Shown here: positions 1-8,523 of the stretch, piece by piece
Position numbering within the stretch: the first letter of the stretch is position 1
How the letters are laid out: each line of letters starts with the position of its first letter
From: Haloarcula amylolytica JCM 13557
GTDB lineage: Archaea > Halobacteriota > Halobacteria > Halobacteriales > Haloarculaceae
Length of the DNA: 42,510 nt
NCBI RefSeq assembly: GCF_000336615.1
Contig: NZ_AOLW01000006.1
Span: 337,350 to 379,859 of the forward strand
Direction of reading: 5' to 3'
Position numbers and translations under genes: made by a program
The notes under the pieces: model-generated
Told to the model about the DNA's origin: nothing
The model's database searches: none
The model's input: only the letters and a program-made list of their open reading frames with translations

Positions 1-738
1 AGGACTGCCGAGCATCTCGTGGCGGGCGAGATACGCGGCCAGGCAGCCGTTCGAGGAGCCGGTCGCGGGGTCCTCCGGCACGTTGTAGAACGGCGCGAAC
101 ACGCGGACGGCGAGGTCGTTGTCCTCGCTTCGCGGCTCTCGACAGACCGCCAGGACGTTCTTCGCGTCGCGGTCGCCGGTCACGGCGTCGTAGGCGTCGC
201 GGTCCAGTTCGATGGCTTCTAGCGCGTCGCGGTCGGCCACCGGCACGACGATTGTCGCCAGTCCCGTCGAGACGATTTCCACTGGCCAATCGTGGTCCAA
301 TCGGTCAGCGGGCAGGCCGAGTACAGCAGCGAGGTCCTCGTGGGCCAACTGTTCGCCGAACTCCGGCGATTGCTGTGTCATCCACAGGGTTTCCCGCCCG
401 TCGCGCTCTCGCACTTCGACCGGAACCTCACCGACGGGCAGGTCAAGTGTCACCGTTTCGGGATGCCCCTCAGCCAGATGGTCCCGGATGACCTGTACCG
501 TCCCGAGGGTCGGATGGCCAGCGAAGGGAACCTCGGCCGCGGGCGTGAAGATGCGGACCGGCCACGCGCCGTCGCTCGGCTCCCCGGTGACGAACGTCGT
601 CTCCGAGTAATCCATCTCCGCGGCGATAGCCTGCATCTCGTCCTCGTGCAGGTCATCGGCGTCCGTCACGACGGCGAGCTGGTTGCCGGTGTATCGCTCC
701 TGCGCGAACACGTCGACGATGTGAAACGGGTGGGACAT
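1..738 (-). CDS. PhzF family isomerase, 3' end missing
   Basis: The frame opens with ATG at 738 (MSHPFHIVDVFAQERYTGNQ) and stays open for 246 codons to the window edge, so the C-terminus is missing. PhzF family marks are present: the N-terminal half has the Glu of DYSETTF (about residue 46), FAGHPTLGT lies at 72-80, and EDPATGSSNG lies just before the break. These line the active-site cleft of the two-lobed diaminopimelate-epimerase fold. PhzF isomerises a dihydro-hydroxyanthranilate, but most family members, including this one, have no known substrate. It is divergent from the DJ-1-like gene, with a 108-bp shared spacer. Family assignment is firm and function is open. Confidence 0.9.
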   Translation of the reverse strand, partial: MSHPFHIVDVFAQERYTGNQLAVVTDADDLHEDEMQAIAAEMDYSETTFVTGEPSDGAWPVRIFTPAAEVPFAGHPTLGTVQVIRDHLAEGHPETVTLDLPVGEVPVEVRERDGRETLWMTQQSPEFGEQLAHEDLAAVLGLPADRLDHDWPVEIVSTGLATIVVPVADRDALEAIELDRDAYDAVTGDRDAKNVLAVCREPRSEDNDLAVRVFAPFYNVPEDPATGSSNGCLAAYLARHEMLGSP

Positions 739-846
739 ACCTGTCCGCTCGGCGGCGTCGGCAAAGAGCGCTCCGGACAACTGTCGGACGGTACCGAGAC
801 CCGCACAATCACCGGGCTATTTGCCGCTGTCAGCCGTGTCGTGGGC

Positions 847-1458
847 ATGGACACTGTCGCCATCGCCTGCTTCGACGGGTTCGACGAACTGGACGCCATC
901 GGCCCCTACGAGGTGTTCGAGAACGCGGCGCGCTTTGGCGCGTCGTGGGACGTGACGCTTCGCTCGGTACGCGAATCGGATATAGTCACCGCGAGCCATG
1001 GGCTTCGGGTCGAGCCTGACGGCCCGCTCGCCGACGTTGTGCCGGACTTGCTCGTCGTGGCCGGCGGCGGATGGAACGACCGAAACGAGGCCGGCGTCTG
1101 GACAGAGGCCGAACGCGGGGACCTGCCCGAGGCCGTCGCGGCGGCACACGACCGCGGGACGACTGTTGCCGGCGTCTGTACCGGCGGGATGGTCCTCTCC
1201 CGGGCCGGTCTGCTCGACGGCCGGCCCGCGGTGACACACGGCGGGGCAATCGAGGACCTGCGGGCGACCGACGCGACAGTGGTCGATGCCCGGGTCGTCG
1301 ACGACGGCGACGTCTTGACCTGTGGCGGCGTCACGTCGGGGCTGGACCTCGCGGTGCATCTCGTCGAGCGCGAGTGGAGCGCGGACGTGGCTACCGCTGT
1401 CTGTGAGGAGATGGAGTACGAGCCCCGCGGCGATGTCTTCCGCGGTGAATTGGCGTAA
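847..1458 (+). CDS. DJ-1/PfpI family protein (class I glutamine amidotransferase-like)
   Basis: A 203-residue protein beginning MDTVAIACFDGFDELD. It shows the DJ-1/PfpI pattern: an N-terminal beta strand followed by DELDAIGPYEVF, then the nucleophile elbow VAGVCTGGMVLSRAGLL with Cys at residue 111, then TCGGVTSGLDLAVHLVE near the C-terminus. Proteins of this type act as amidase-like, chaperone/deglycase or isonitrile-hydratase-like enzymes; the sequence does not decide between them. The open frame runs further upstream, but ATG 847 fits both the start of the fold and an AT-rich box (CTATTT) near 818-823, about 27 nt upstream, as expected for a leaderless haloarchaeal gene. Confidence 0.88.
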   Translation: MDTVAIACFDGFDELDAIGPYEVFENAARFGASWDVTLRSVRESDIVTASHGLRVEPDGPLADVVPDLLVVAGGGWNDRNEAGVWTEAERGDLPEAVAAAHDRGTTVAGVCTGGMVLSRAGLLDGRPAVTHGGAIEDLRATDATVVDARVVDDGDVLTCGGVTSGLDLAVHLVEREWSADVATAVCEEMEYEPRGDVFRGELA

Positions 1459-1467
1459 AACGCGGAA

Positions 1468-2541
1468 TCAGGCGTTCGCGCGGGCGTCGTCGAGCAGCGC
1501 CTGCACGTCGACGGCCTCGCCGGTTTCGCTACTCTCGATGGCGGCGAAGACGATGGCCATCGATTCGAGGACGCTGTCGACGTTCGTCGGCATCGGGTCG
1601 CCGCCGTCGATCCAGTCGCAGAACTGCTCGATGAGCCAGGCGTTTTTCCAGTGGGGCCGCTCTGCCAGCGGCACCGTCTTGCCGTCGCCCTTGCCGATGC
1701 TCTCGAAGTTCCCGGTGTCGTATGCGTCGGCGTGGAACCGCTCGACGTCGCGTCGGTCGAGGAGGACCGTCTGGTCCGAACACTCGGCTCGGAACTGCTC
1801 GTGGCCCCAGCCGTTCAGTGTCGTTGCGTTGGCGTAACTGCCCTCGTACTGGGCGCGGGTGCCATCAGCGAAATGCAGCGTCACGAGGCCGCTGCAGTCA
1901 CCGTCGTAGTCGGCCTCCTCGGGCGTCCACGTCTCGGCGTACACCCGCTCGCAGGGCGAATCGGCCAGCGACGCGAGGATGTCGAGGTGGTGGATTGCGC
2001 CGTCGAGCAGGAGCATGTTCTCCATCTCGTAGACGTAGTCGGCGTAGAACCCTCGCTCGCGGACGTTACCCGTGTACCGAGCCGTCAGATAGTCGATGTC
2101 GCCGGCCTCCTCGACAGCGCGCCGGAACGTCGTCTTGTCCCGGTCGAACCGGTGGCTCATCGTGACCCCCATCTTCTTGCCGGCCTTATCGACCTTCTCG
2201 GCGACCCGAACCGACGCCTCTAGCGTGTGGGCGATCGGTTTTTCGGAGATGATGTGCAGGTCGTGGGCGAGCGCCGTCTCCACCACGGCCTCGTGGGTCG
2301 ACGGCGGCGTCACGATAGAACAGATGTCGGCCGGCCGCTCCGAGAGCGCGGTTTCGAGGTCGGTGTAACACTCCTCGGGCGACAGCCCGAGTTCCCGTTC
2401 GGCTACTTCGTGCCGTTCCGGGTCGGTATCGACCGCGGCGACGACCTCGATTCGGTCGTCGTGAACGTTCGGCGGAATCGCGTCTGTCGCCCAGGTAGAG
2501 CCCTGGCCGCCCAGACCGACGTGGACTAATCGGTGTGTCAT
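1468..2541 (-). CDS. Gfo/Idh/MocA family NAD(P)-dependent oxidoreductase
   Basis: A 357-residue protein, typical family length. The N-terminal Rossmann domain has the dinucleotide loop GLGGQG (9-14) and the acidic AAVDTD strand end; EKPI (100-103) is the conserved Lys region of the family; GAIHHLDIL (181-189) carries the His-Asp of the active site. Members oxidise or reduce sugars, inositols and related polyols with NAD(P). The substrate cannot be read here. A TATA-like AATAAA at 2563-2569 lies about 27 bp upstream of the ATG, so the transcript is probably leaderless. It sits tail to tail with the DJ-1 gene (9-bp gap) and downstream of RNase Z on the same strand. Confidence 0.92.
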   Translation of the reverse strand: MTHRLVHVGLGGQGSTWATDAIPPNVHDDRIEVVAAVDTDPERHEVAERELGLSPEECYTDLETALSERPADICSIVTPPSTHEAVVETALAHDLHIISEKPIAHTLEASVRVAEKVDKAGKKMGVTMSHRFDRDKTTFRRAVEEAGDIDYLTARYTGNVRERGFYADYVYEMENMLLLDGAIHHLDILASLADSPCERVYAETWTPEEADYDGDCSGLVTLHFADGTRAQYEGSYANATTLNGWGHEQFRAECSDQTVLLDRRDVERFHADAYDTGNFESIGKGDGKTVPLAERPHWKNAWLIEQFCDWIDGGDPMPTNVDSVLESMAIVFAAIESSETGEAVDVQALLDDARANA

Positions 2542-2583
2542 GGCTCCGTTATTGCTTCAACGAATAAATGCTGCACTATCTCA

Positions 2584-3519
2584 TCAGTACTCGTCCGCGT
2601 CCGGGAACTCGACACGTCGCTCCATCCCGTCTTCCGCGAGCACGACCTCACCGTCGAACGCGTCGCGGGCTTCGTCGACTAACTGGTCGGCGCTCGCGGC
2701 GTAGCGCGTCGAGATGTGCGTCAGCGCCAGCGTCGACGCCCCAGCCTGTCGCGCCACGTCGGCGGCTTCCCGAGCAGTGGAGTGGGCCGTCGCCTTCGCT
2801 CGTTCCTTCCGGTCCTCCGCGAAGGTGGCGTCGTGGACGAGCAGGTCCGCGCCCTCGCTCGCCTCGATGACGCTCTCTTTCGGGAGCGTGTCGCCGGTGT
2901 AGACGAACCGTCGGCCGGGACGGGGCGGCCCGACGACGGCCTCCGGCTGGATGGTCTCGCCCTCGTGTTCGACGGGTTCGCCACGGTGGAGCTTGGAGTA
3001 TTTCGGCCCCGGCGGAATGCCGAACTTCTCCTCGGCTTTCTCCCGGTCGAACTTCCCCTTCCGGTCGTCCTCGTCGAGGACGTAGCCGACGCTGGCACAG
3101 CGATGGGCCGTCTCGATGGCTCGAATCTCGTACTCCGGCCGGTCGAGGACTACGTCTCCGGCCGACACCTCGTTGATGCGGACGGGAAACGAGGGTGTCG
3201 TCCCGTTGGCCTGGATGAGCTGTTTGATGTTCCCGCGCGTGCCCGCCGGCGTGTGGACGGCAATCGGCCGCTCGCGTTCGTTGAAGTCCCACGTCTGGAG
3301 CAGCCCTGGAATCCCGAGGACGTGGTCGCCGTGGAGATGCGTGACGAACAGGTGGTCGATAGCGAAGCCGGTGCCGTAGCGCATCATCTGCCGCTGTGTG
3401 CCCTCGCCGCAGTCGAAGAGGAGGTAGTCGCCGTCGCGGTTGACGAAGATGCTGCTCGTGTTGCGCTGGGTCGTCGGCACGGCCCCACTCGTCCCGAGAA
3501 ACGTCACGCGCATAGTCAT
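2584..3519 (-). CDS. rnz: ribonuclease Z (tRNA 3' processing endonuclease)
   Basis: A 311-residue short-form tRNase Z. It is a metallo-beta-lactamase-fold protein beginning MTMRVTFLGTSGAVPT, with FDCGEGTQRQ (35-44), the zinc motif HLHGDH (61-66), a PGPKYSKLHRGE exosite-like stretch, FVYTGDT and HDATF for further metal ligands, and a C-terminal ALTHISTRY. The enzyme cuts tRNA precursors after the discriminator base, which matters in archaea where CCA is usually added later. Two starts are possible, ATG 3519 or ATG 3513; a GTTTACC box at 3540-3546 would put transcription start near 3516, so the shorter form (MRVTF) is also plausible. Confidence 0.95.
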   Translation of the reverse strand: MTMRVTFLGTSGAVPTTQRNTSSIFVNRDGDYLLFDCGEGTQRQMMRYGTGFAIDHLFVTHLHGDHVLGIPGLLQTWDFNERERPIAVHTPAGTRGNIKQLIQANGTTPSFPVRINEVSAGDVVLDRPEYEIRAIETAHRCASVGYVLDEDDRKGKFDREKAEEKFGIPPGPKYSKLHRGEPVEHEGETIQPEAVVGPPRPGRRFVYTGDTLPKESVIEASEGADLLVHDATFAEDRKERAKATAHSTAREAADVARQAGASTLALTHISTRYAASADQLVDEARDAFDGEVVLAEDGMERRVEFPDADEY

Positions 3520-3733
3520 CGAATCCTCTACTGTCGACGGGTAAACCGGTGTCGAAAGGGTGTCGTCACAGGTGCGGTAGCACTCTTCGTCTTGTCACTG
3601 CGACGCTCGTTTGTGTGTCGGGATGTGACATGACTGTTTCTACTGACCGGTAATAGCGGCTGCTTTCCGGCGTCACACACTGTCTCGCGCGCTTCTCCGT
3701 CGAGACCTTAACCACCAGCAAAACAATTTAATA

Positions 3734-3754
3734 CTGGGTAAGTGTCACCCAGTC
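3734..3754. promoter_or_regulatory. inverted repeat, candidate operator
   Basis: ACTGGGT (3734-3740) and ACCCAGT (3748-3754) are perfect reverse complements with a 7-nt spacer, i.e. centres about one helical turn and a half apart, the geometry of a dimeric regulator site. It lies about 45 bp upstream of the TATA-like box of the secreted protein gene. The binding protein is unknown. Confidence 0.4.
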
Positions 3755-3797
3755 TCACTTTCCCGAGCCAGCAGTAACAGATGACGGCTTAGCAGGT

Positions 3798-3806
3798 TAT
3801 TATATT
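3798..3806 (+). promoter_or_regulatory. TATA-like box for the secreted repeat protein
   Basis: TTATTATAT stands out in otherwise GC-rich DNA. A start site about 27 nt downstream would be near 3830. That gives either a leader of about 58 nt before ATG 3889 or nearly leaderless translation from the in-frame GTG at 3832. Confidence 0.45.
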
Positions 3807-3888
3807 CTATTGAACTGTCTCGTCAGTTTATGTGTTGGCCACCCGTTGCATCGTTCGCATTGCCTTCCGATCACCGCAGAACTACATC

Positions 3889-5091
3889 ATGATACGCACA
3901 CGCACACTCGCCGTTTTCGCTGCGCTACTCGTCGTCGGCGGCCTCACCGCACAGGTCGGGGCTGTACCGGGCGTGACAGCGCAACAGGCATCGCCGTCAG
4001 AACAAGCCGGGAACACAGGCGTCGCAGTCGATTCCCTGACTGCCCCGGAGAGCGTCGCACCGAACTCGACTGCTGACGTGGCCGCGACGGTCACGAACAA
4101 CGAGAACACTACAGTGACTGAATCCGTGGCGTTCCGGTTCGACGGGGCTGTCGTCGACCGGACGCTCGTCACGCTTGAGCCCAACGAGACCACCACAGTC
4201 CAGTTCTCCGCGGACACAACCGGCGTCGCGCCCGGTGACTACCGCCACGGTGTCTTCACCAGCGACGACGGGCAGGTCGCTCCAGTTACCGTCTCTGAAT
4301 CGTTCACCCTGGAGAGCCTCGACGCACCGACGACCGCTACCGCCGGTGACAACATCACTGTCGACGCGTCCGTCGCCAACCCGAACGACTTCAACACGAC
4401 ACAGACCGTCGAGTTCCGACTGGGTGGCCAGCCGCTGGCCTCCGAGTCTGTGACCCTCGACGCGAACGAATCCACTGACGTGACGTTCACCGTTGACACG
4501 ACCGGCGTCGAGCCGGATACGTACACTCATAGCGTCTTCACGCGCGACGACGGCGCGTTCGCCGAGATAACCATCGAGTCGGCCGTCGATGTGCCCGAAG
4601 AGCCGCCCGCAAACGAGACCGAAGAGCCGCCCGCAAACGAGACCGAAGAGCCGCCAGCTAACGAGACCGAGGAGCCGCCCGCAAACGAGACCGAAGAGCC
4701 GCCCGCGAACGAGACTGAGGAGCCGCCCGCGAACGAGACCGAAGAGCCGCCGGCGAACGAGACTGAGGAGCCGACCGAAGGCGAAACTGAAGAGCCGCCA
4801 GCAGACGAGACTGAAGAGCCGCCAGCAGACGAGACCGAAGAGCCGCCAGCAGACGAGACCGAAGAGCCGCCAGCTAACGAGACCGAAGAGCCGCCGGCGA
4901 ACGAGACTGAGGAGCCGCCAACGAATGAAACCGAAGAGCCGCCGGCGAACGAGACTGAGGAGCCGACCGAAGGCGAAACTGAAGAGCCGCCAGCAGACGA
5001 GACCGAAGACGGAACCGAGGAGACTGACGAAAGCGAGGAGACTGACGAAACGGACAACGCGACTGAAGAAGCCGCGACGACAGAAGGCTAA
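3889..5091 (+). CDS. secreted CARDB-like protein with a long acidic sequon-repeat tail
   Basis: A 400-residue protein. It starts with a Sec-type signal peptide (MIRTRTLAVFAALLVVGG, cleavage probably near AVPGVTAQQ). Two tandem beta-sandwich repeats of the CARDB/adhesion type follow (about 45-135 and 140-232), each ending in a DTTGV..D.Y.H.VFT.DDG pattern. Then 17 octapeptides (239-374) of PPANETEE type, and an acidic end. Eleven repeats carry the N-glycosylation sequon N-E-T, and the globular part has more N-x-T/S sites. No C-terminal membrane anchor or sorting signal is visible, so it is either released or held by partners. There are no Cys. ATG 3889 is chosen because the signal peptide starts there; the in-frame GTG 3832 would add 19 residues. 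No enzymatic motif is seen; a cell-surface or matrix role is inference. Confidence 0.8.
   Translation: MIRTRTLAVFAALLVVGGLTAQVGAVPGVTAQQASPSEQAGNTGVAVDSLTAPESVAPNSTADVAATVTNNENTTVTESVAFRFDGAVVDRTLVTLEPNETTTVQFSADTTGVAPGDYRHGVFTSDDGQVAPVTVSESFTLESLDAPTTATAGDNITVDASVANPNDFNTTQTVEFRLGGQPLASESVTLDANESTDVTFTVDTTGVEPDTYTHSVFTRDDGAFAEITIESAVDVPEEPPANETEEPPANETEEPPANETEEPPANETEEPPANETEEPPANETEEPPANETEEPTEGETEEPPADETEEPPADETEEPPADETEEPPANETEEPPANETEEPPTNETEEPPANETEEPTEGETEEPPADETEDGTEETDESEETDETDNATEEAATTEG
4603..5010 (+). repeat. 17 tandem 24-bp coding repeats (octapeptide P-x-x-x-E-T-E-E)
   Basis: Seventeen in-frame 24-bp units without a break. In order they encode 7 PPANETEE, 1 PTEGETEE, 3 PPADETEE, 2 PPANETEE, 1 PPTNETEE, 1 PPANETEE, 1 PTEGETEE and 1 PPADETED. 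A higher-order block, PTEGETEE followed by PPADETEE-type units, occurs twice. N to D differences are AAC/GAC single-base changes that create or remove a glycosylation sequon. Copy number is likely to vary between strains and to be error-prone in short-read assemblies. Confidence 0.95.
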
Positions 5092-5118
5092 CGCGCGCCA
5101 CCCTGTCACCCGTTCACA

Positions 5119-5125
5119 TTTTTAA
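5119..5125 (+). promoter_or_regulatory. TATA-like box of the TrkA-type gene
   Basis: TTTTTAA is centred 27 nt before ATG 5149. It supports a leaderless transcript and the choice of that start over the upstream in-frame GTG/ATG codons. Confidence 0.55.
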
Positions 5126-5148
5126 TGGTGGCCGTCGTACCGTCGTCC

Positions 5149-5814
5149 ATGAAGTTCGTTATCGTTGGCTATGGCCGCGTCGGCATTCGGACCGCACGGA
5201 TTCTGCAGAGCGAGGGTCACGAGGTTGTTATCGTCGACAACGACCCCGTAAAGGTCGAACGGGCCACGGAGACCGGGTTCGAGACTGTTCAGGGTGACGG
5301 CAATGAGGAGAGCGTCCTCATCGATGCCGGCATCGAAACCGCGGACGCTATCGGCGGCCTCACGGGCGACCTGAACACGAACTTCACCGCCTGTATGATC
5401 GGCAAGGAGTTCGGCTGTCGAACCGTCCTGCGGATCGACGCCGACTACCGCGAGGAGATCTACGAGAAGTACGCCGCCGACGTGGACGAGATCATCTACC
5501 CCGAGCGGCTGGGCGCGGCCGGCGCGAAGACGGCACTGCTGGGCGGTGACTTCAACGTTCTCGCCGACCTGACCGAACAGCTCTCGGTCGCGAGTATCCG
5601 AATCCCCGACGACTCGCCGTTCGTCGGGAAACGAGTCGTCGAGGTGGAACTGCCCGGTGACGCACACATCTACGCACACGGCAAAGACCACGAACCGATG
5701 ACGATTCCGCTCCCACAGACCGAAATCGAACCGGGCGACAGCGTTGCGATCATGGCTGACCCCGGCGGGCTGGACGACATTCGGGCGACGCTTCGTGGCG
5801 ACGCGTCAGCCTGA
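5149..5814 (+). CDS. TrkA family potassium channel/transport regulator
   Basis: A 221-residue protein with one RCK_N plus one RCK_C module. The Rossmann loop GYGRVG is at 7-12 and the acidic strand end IVDND at about 28-32. TrkA_N runs to about 120, and TrkA_C (about 135-215) includes VGKRVVEVELPGDAHIYA and EPGDSVAIMADP. Such proteins gate Trk/Ktr or other transporters in response to NAD(H) or ATP. K+ homeostasis is central for salt-in haloarchaea. No transporter subunit is adjacent, so its partner is unknown. The frame is open eight codons upstream, but the promoter position favours MKFVIVG. Confidence 0.9.
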   Translation: MKFVIVGYGRVGIRTARILQSEGHEVVIVDNDPVKVERATETGFETVQGDGNEESVLIDAGIETADAIGGLTGDLNTNFTACMIGKEFGCRTVLRIDADYREEIYEKYAADVDEIIYPERLGAAGAKTALLGGDFNVLADLTEQLSVASIRIPDDSPFVGKRVVEVELPGDAHIYAHGKDHEPMTIPLPQTEIEPGDSVAIMADPGGLDDIRATLRGDASA

Positions 5815-6098
5815 GATTCCGGGACCGCATCCCGCGTTGTCGTCTCTTTTTCAGGACGATAGCGCTTGCTGTCTGCGGCGAAAGCCGGGGGGAGTAGAAT
5901 ATGAAAGGGAGGATCGCGGTGTCCGGGCGCGTCTGGGGAGGATAGGATGGCACGCAGTGGCACCGACGTCCACTGGAGCCGTGGAAACGCGCCCGTACCG
6001 GGTGGAATGCTACCGGTAGACATAAATACCCGTCAGACAGGCGGCCGACGGACGACAGACGGCACGGCTTTTTGCCCGTTCAGCTACTGCTTCCTGCT

Positions 6099-6203
6099 AT
6101 GACCTGGGCGACGTTGTTCGAACGCGCGGCGGACCACCAGACCACGGTCGACGCTGTCCGTGTGGCCCTCGACGAGCACCGGGCGGAGGACGACGATGCG
6201 TGA
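6099..6203 (+). CDS. 34-residue haloarchaeal small protein, overlaps PIN-like gene
   Basis: A short ORF, ATG 6099 to TGA 6203, product MTWATLFERAADHQ followed by an acidic tail. It overlaps the next gene by 8 nt, which suggests translational coupling. A TATA-like CATAAATA lies at 6021-6028. The product could form one amphipathic helix (ATLFERAADHQTTVDAVRVALDEHR). No family is recognised. An antitoxin-like or folding partner role for the PIN-like neighbour is possible, but it is far shorter than known VapB proteins. The upstream 284 bp (5815-6098) show no gene. Confidence 0.5.
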   Translation: MTWATLFERAADHQTTVDAVRVALDEHRAEDDDA

Positions 6204-6672
6204 GCCGTCGCCGGCGCGTGTCGTCGCAGACGCCGACGTCCTCGCCGCCGATCTGCTGTGTGGACCAGACAGCGATGCCCGTGCCGCTATCGACCACATC
6301 CGCCGGCATTCGTGGGTCACGCTCGTCGCGAGTGACCACCTGTTAGCCGATGCTACTGCCGTCATCGCCGACCTCGCTGACGACGACCTGGCAGCCGATT
6401 GGCGGGCGCGGATCGAACCCGACTGTGACATCGTCGACCACCCGGCCGGCGACCAGCCCGCGCTGGCATCGGCCTATCGGGGCGGCGCACAGCACCTCCT
6501 CTCCTACGATGATACCCTGCGCAGCGCCCGGACCAGCGCGTCGCTCAACCGTCATATGTCTCTGAGTGTCAGACCACCGGACGCCTTCGCGCGCCTGTTC
6601 GACCCGGAGTCACTGTACCCAGTCGTCGAGGACGGCGAGTATCCCGGTCCGGACCGTGACCCACGCGCGTAG
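6196..6672 (+). CDS. PIN-like domain protein
   Basis: A 158-residue protein from ATG 6196 (MREPSPARVVADADVLAADLL). The opening VVADADVLAADLL resembles the first PIN strand with its metal Asp; DHLLADATAVIADLADDDLAADW and a late LLSYDDTLRSA fit the helical core and the last acidic cluster. PIN proteins are Mg-dependent ribonucleases, often toxins. Here the first gene of the pair is only 34 residues, so a classic VapBC module is doubtful. The start was chosen for the 8-nt overlap with the upstream ORF and because the fold begins there. The 3' end converges on the transducer gene with a 16-bp gap. Confidence 0.6.
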   Translation: MREPSPARVVADADVLAADLLCGPDSDARAAIDHIRRHSWVTLVASDHLLADATAVIADLADDDLAADWRARIEPDCDIVDHPAGDQPALASAYRGGAQHLLSYDDTLRSARTSASLNRHMSLSVRPPDAFARLFDPESLYPVVEDGEYPGPDRDPRA

Positions 6673-6688
6673 CGAGTGGTCTTGCTGC

Positions 6689-8392
6689 TCAGTCGTCAGC
6701 CGTCGTTACGGTGGTTGTGGCGCCTTCTCCCGACGGCCCGGCTGCGTCCTCGGCAACGTCGAATTCCGCAAGCACCTCACGCAACTCGTCGGTCTGGGCT
6801 GCCATCTCCTGTACTTCGGTGGTCACTTCGGTAATCGTCGCGGTCTGTTCCTCGGTCGCGGCGGCGACGGCCTCGGACTCCTCGTTGGTCTGCTCGCTCA
6901 CAGTCGCGACTTCGTCGACCATATCGACGACCTCCTGCGTGGTCTCCGCCTGTTCGGAGGTAGCTCCCGATATCTCCTGAATCGAATCGTTGACTTCGCC
7001 GAGCACGTCGACGATGTCCTCGAAGTCCCGGAGCGCCGACTCGATGGTCGCGGCGCTGTCGGTCACCTGCTGGTTCGTCGCCTCTACGTCGCTGACGGTC
7101 TCGCTGGCCTCGTGCTGGACCGATTCGATGCGGTCCGACACGTCTGTCGCGGCGTCGCGGGTCTCCTCGGCGAGCGTCTTCACCTCGTCGGCGACGACGG
7201 CGAACCCGTCACCGCTTCCGTCCGCCCGGGCCGCCTCGATGGAAGCGTTCAACGCGAGCATATTCGTCTGCTCGGCGATGTCCGTGATGACCTCGACGAT
7301 GTCGTCGATTTCGCTGATCTGGTCGACCAGACTCTCGACCGCAACGGCGATGTCGTCGATACGAGCCTCCATCTCGTCGAGTTCGTCGATCGCCTGCTCG
7401 GCGTCCGCGCGCCCCTCTCGGCCTCGCTGTGTCGCCTGCTCGGCGGTCCCGGCGGCGCTTTCGGCGGTCGCGGTGATCTCTTCGACGGTGGCAGACAGCC
7501 TGTTCATCTCCGAGGCGACGTCGTCGTGACGCGACGCCTGCTGACTGGCTCCGGCCGAGATCTCCTGAACCGACCGGGAAATCTCGTCGCTCGCATCGTC
7601 GATCTCTTCGACGCTCCGGGTGACGTGATCGCTCGTCTCGTCGACGTCCTCTGCGAACGCGGCGACGGTGGCAACTGTCTCCCCCAGCGTCGTCACGAGG
7701 TCGTTGTAGTTCTGGACAACGGCGTCGAACTGCTCGTCGTCGGCCTCGAAGTCCTCGTCGATAGTGGCCGTCAGGTCCCCGTCTTTCGCCCGTTCGGCGG
7801 CGTCACCGAAGGCGACGACGAGGTCGTTCAGCGCCTGGGAGCGCCGTTCGAGGTCGCTGGTCATCGTCTTGAGTTCGGTGGTGTAGTCGTCCATACTGGC
7901 GGCCATCTTCTCCAGCGACTCTCCGAAAGCTCCGGGGACATCCTCATCAAGCACATCGGCGTCGAACTCCTGCCGGGAGAGCGCGTCGGCTTGCCGGGAC
8001 ACCGTTAGCAGATAGGATTGCATCGACCTGAACGACGAGAGCAGTTCGGCGACCTCGTCGTCGCGCTCGCTCTCTGGCAGTTCCACGTCGAGTTCGCCGG
8101 ACGCGATGTGGTCCGCACCCGCGGCCATGGCTGTGATTGGCTCGACGAAGTCCTCGCGGGTGATGAACACCGTGTTGGCGAACGCGACGATAGCGCCAGC
8201 GAGCAATACACCGGTGACGACGAACCGGACGGTCCCGCTGGCGACGAGAGAGACGACTGCCAGCGCGACCGAGGCGGCAAACTGTAGACCGACGGCCGCG
8301 AGCACCTTCCGCTCGACGGAGCCGGAGACGCCGAAGAAGTCCAGTGATTCGCGTATCACCGCTTTGTACTGTCCGACCAGATCTGTGAGCAT
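6689..8392 (-). CDS. methyl-accepting transducer (Htr type) without extracellular sensor domain
   Basis: A 567-residue protein. Two hydrophobic segments (about 30-51 and 55-77) are separated by only a few residues, so there is no external ligand domain. HAMP-like segments follow (about 78-135 and again near 200-250), then the long signalling coiled coil with the hairpin tip [19 protein letters not shown] and [15 protein letters not shown], and a helical tail rich in Glu/Gln methylation-type sites. It signals to CheA/CheW; no che gene is in the window. Input probably comes from the membrane, the cytoplasm or a partner protein, as with the rhodopsin-coupled Htrs (inference). A TTATTAAA box lies at about 8415-8422 upstream. 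Confidence 0.92.
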   Translation of the reverse strand: MLTDLVGQYKAVIRESLDFFGVSGSVERKVLAAVGLQFAASVALAVVSLVASGTVRFVVTGVLLAGAIVAFANTVFITREDFVEPITAMAAGADHIASGELDVELPESERDDEVAELLSSFRSMQSYLLTVSRQADALSRQEFDADVLDEDVPGAFGESLEKMAASMDDYTTELKTMTSDLERRSQALNDLVVAFGDAAERAKDGDLTATIDEDFEADDEQFDAVVQNYNDLVTTLGETVATVAAFAEDVDETSDHVTRSVEEIDDASDEISRSVQEISAGASQQASRHDDVASEMNRLSATVEEITATAESAAGTAEQATQRGREGRADAEQAIDELDEMEARIDDIAVAVESLVDQISEIDDIVEVITDIAEQTNMLALNASIEAARADGSGDGFAVVADEVKTLAEETRDAATDVSDRIESVQHEASETVSDVEATNQQVTDSAATIESALRDFEDIVDVLGEVNDSIQEISGATSEQAETTQEVVDMVDEVATVSEQTNEESEAVAAATEEQTATITEVTTEVQEMAAQTDELREVLAEFDVAEDAAGPSGEGATTTVTTADD

Positions 8393-8523
8393 ACGAACCC
8401 TTTTCTTACAGTGTTTAATAATGTTCCAGTCTAATTCTCGGATATTGAAAAGGAATCAGTAGACGAAGACTCAGAACATGGCGATACGAGCCTCGTTCAG
8501 ATGGCATTCTCGCTCTTGATTCT

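Larger units (their letters stand above)
3520..3888. other. 369-bp intergenic region with promoter and operator-like signals
   Basis: No credible ORF lies here. It separates rnz (minus) from the secreted repeat protein (plus). Its right half is clearly AT-rich compared with the neighbourhood. It holds an AT-rich TTTAATA (3728-3734), a perfect 7+7 inverted repeat (3734-3754) and a TATA-like run (3798-3806). The size and the signals suggest regulated expression of the downstream secreted protein. Confidence 0.6.

Noticed and set aside
4603-5010. Repeat array considered as CRISPR
   Set aside because: Units are contiguous 24-bp coding repeats without unique spacers.
3997-5109. Long minus-strand frames (370 and 176 codons) across the octapeptide repeats
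   Set aside because: They arise because a 24-bp repeat without stops is open in several frames. Only the plus frame has a signal peptide and sensible composition.
6566-8008. 480-codon plus-strand frame opposite the transducer
   Set aside because: Shadow of the GC-rich transducer gene; no family resemblance.
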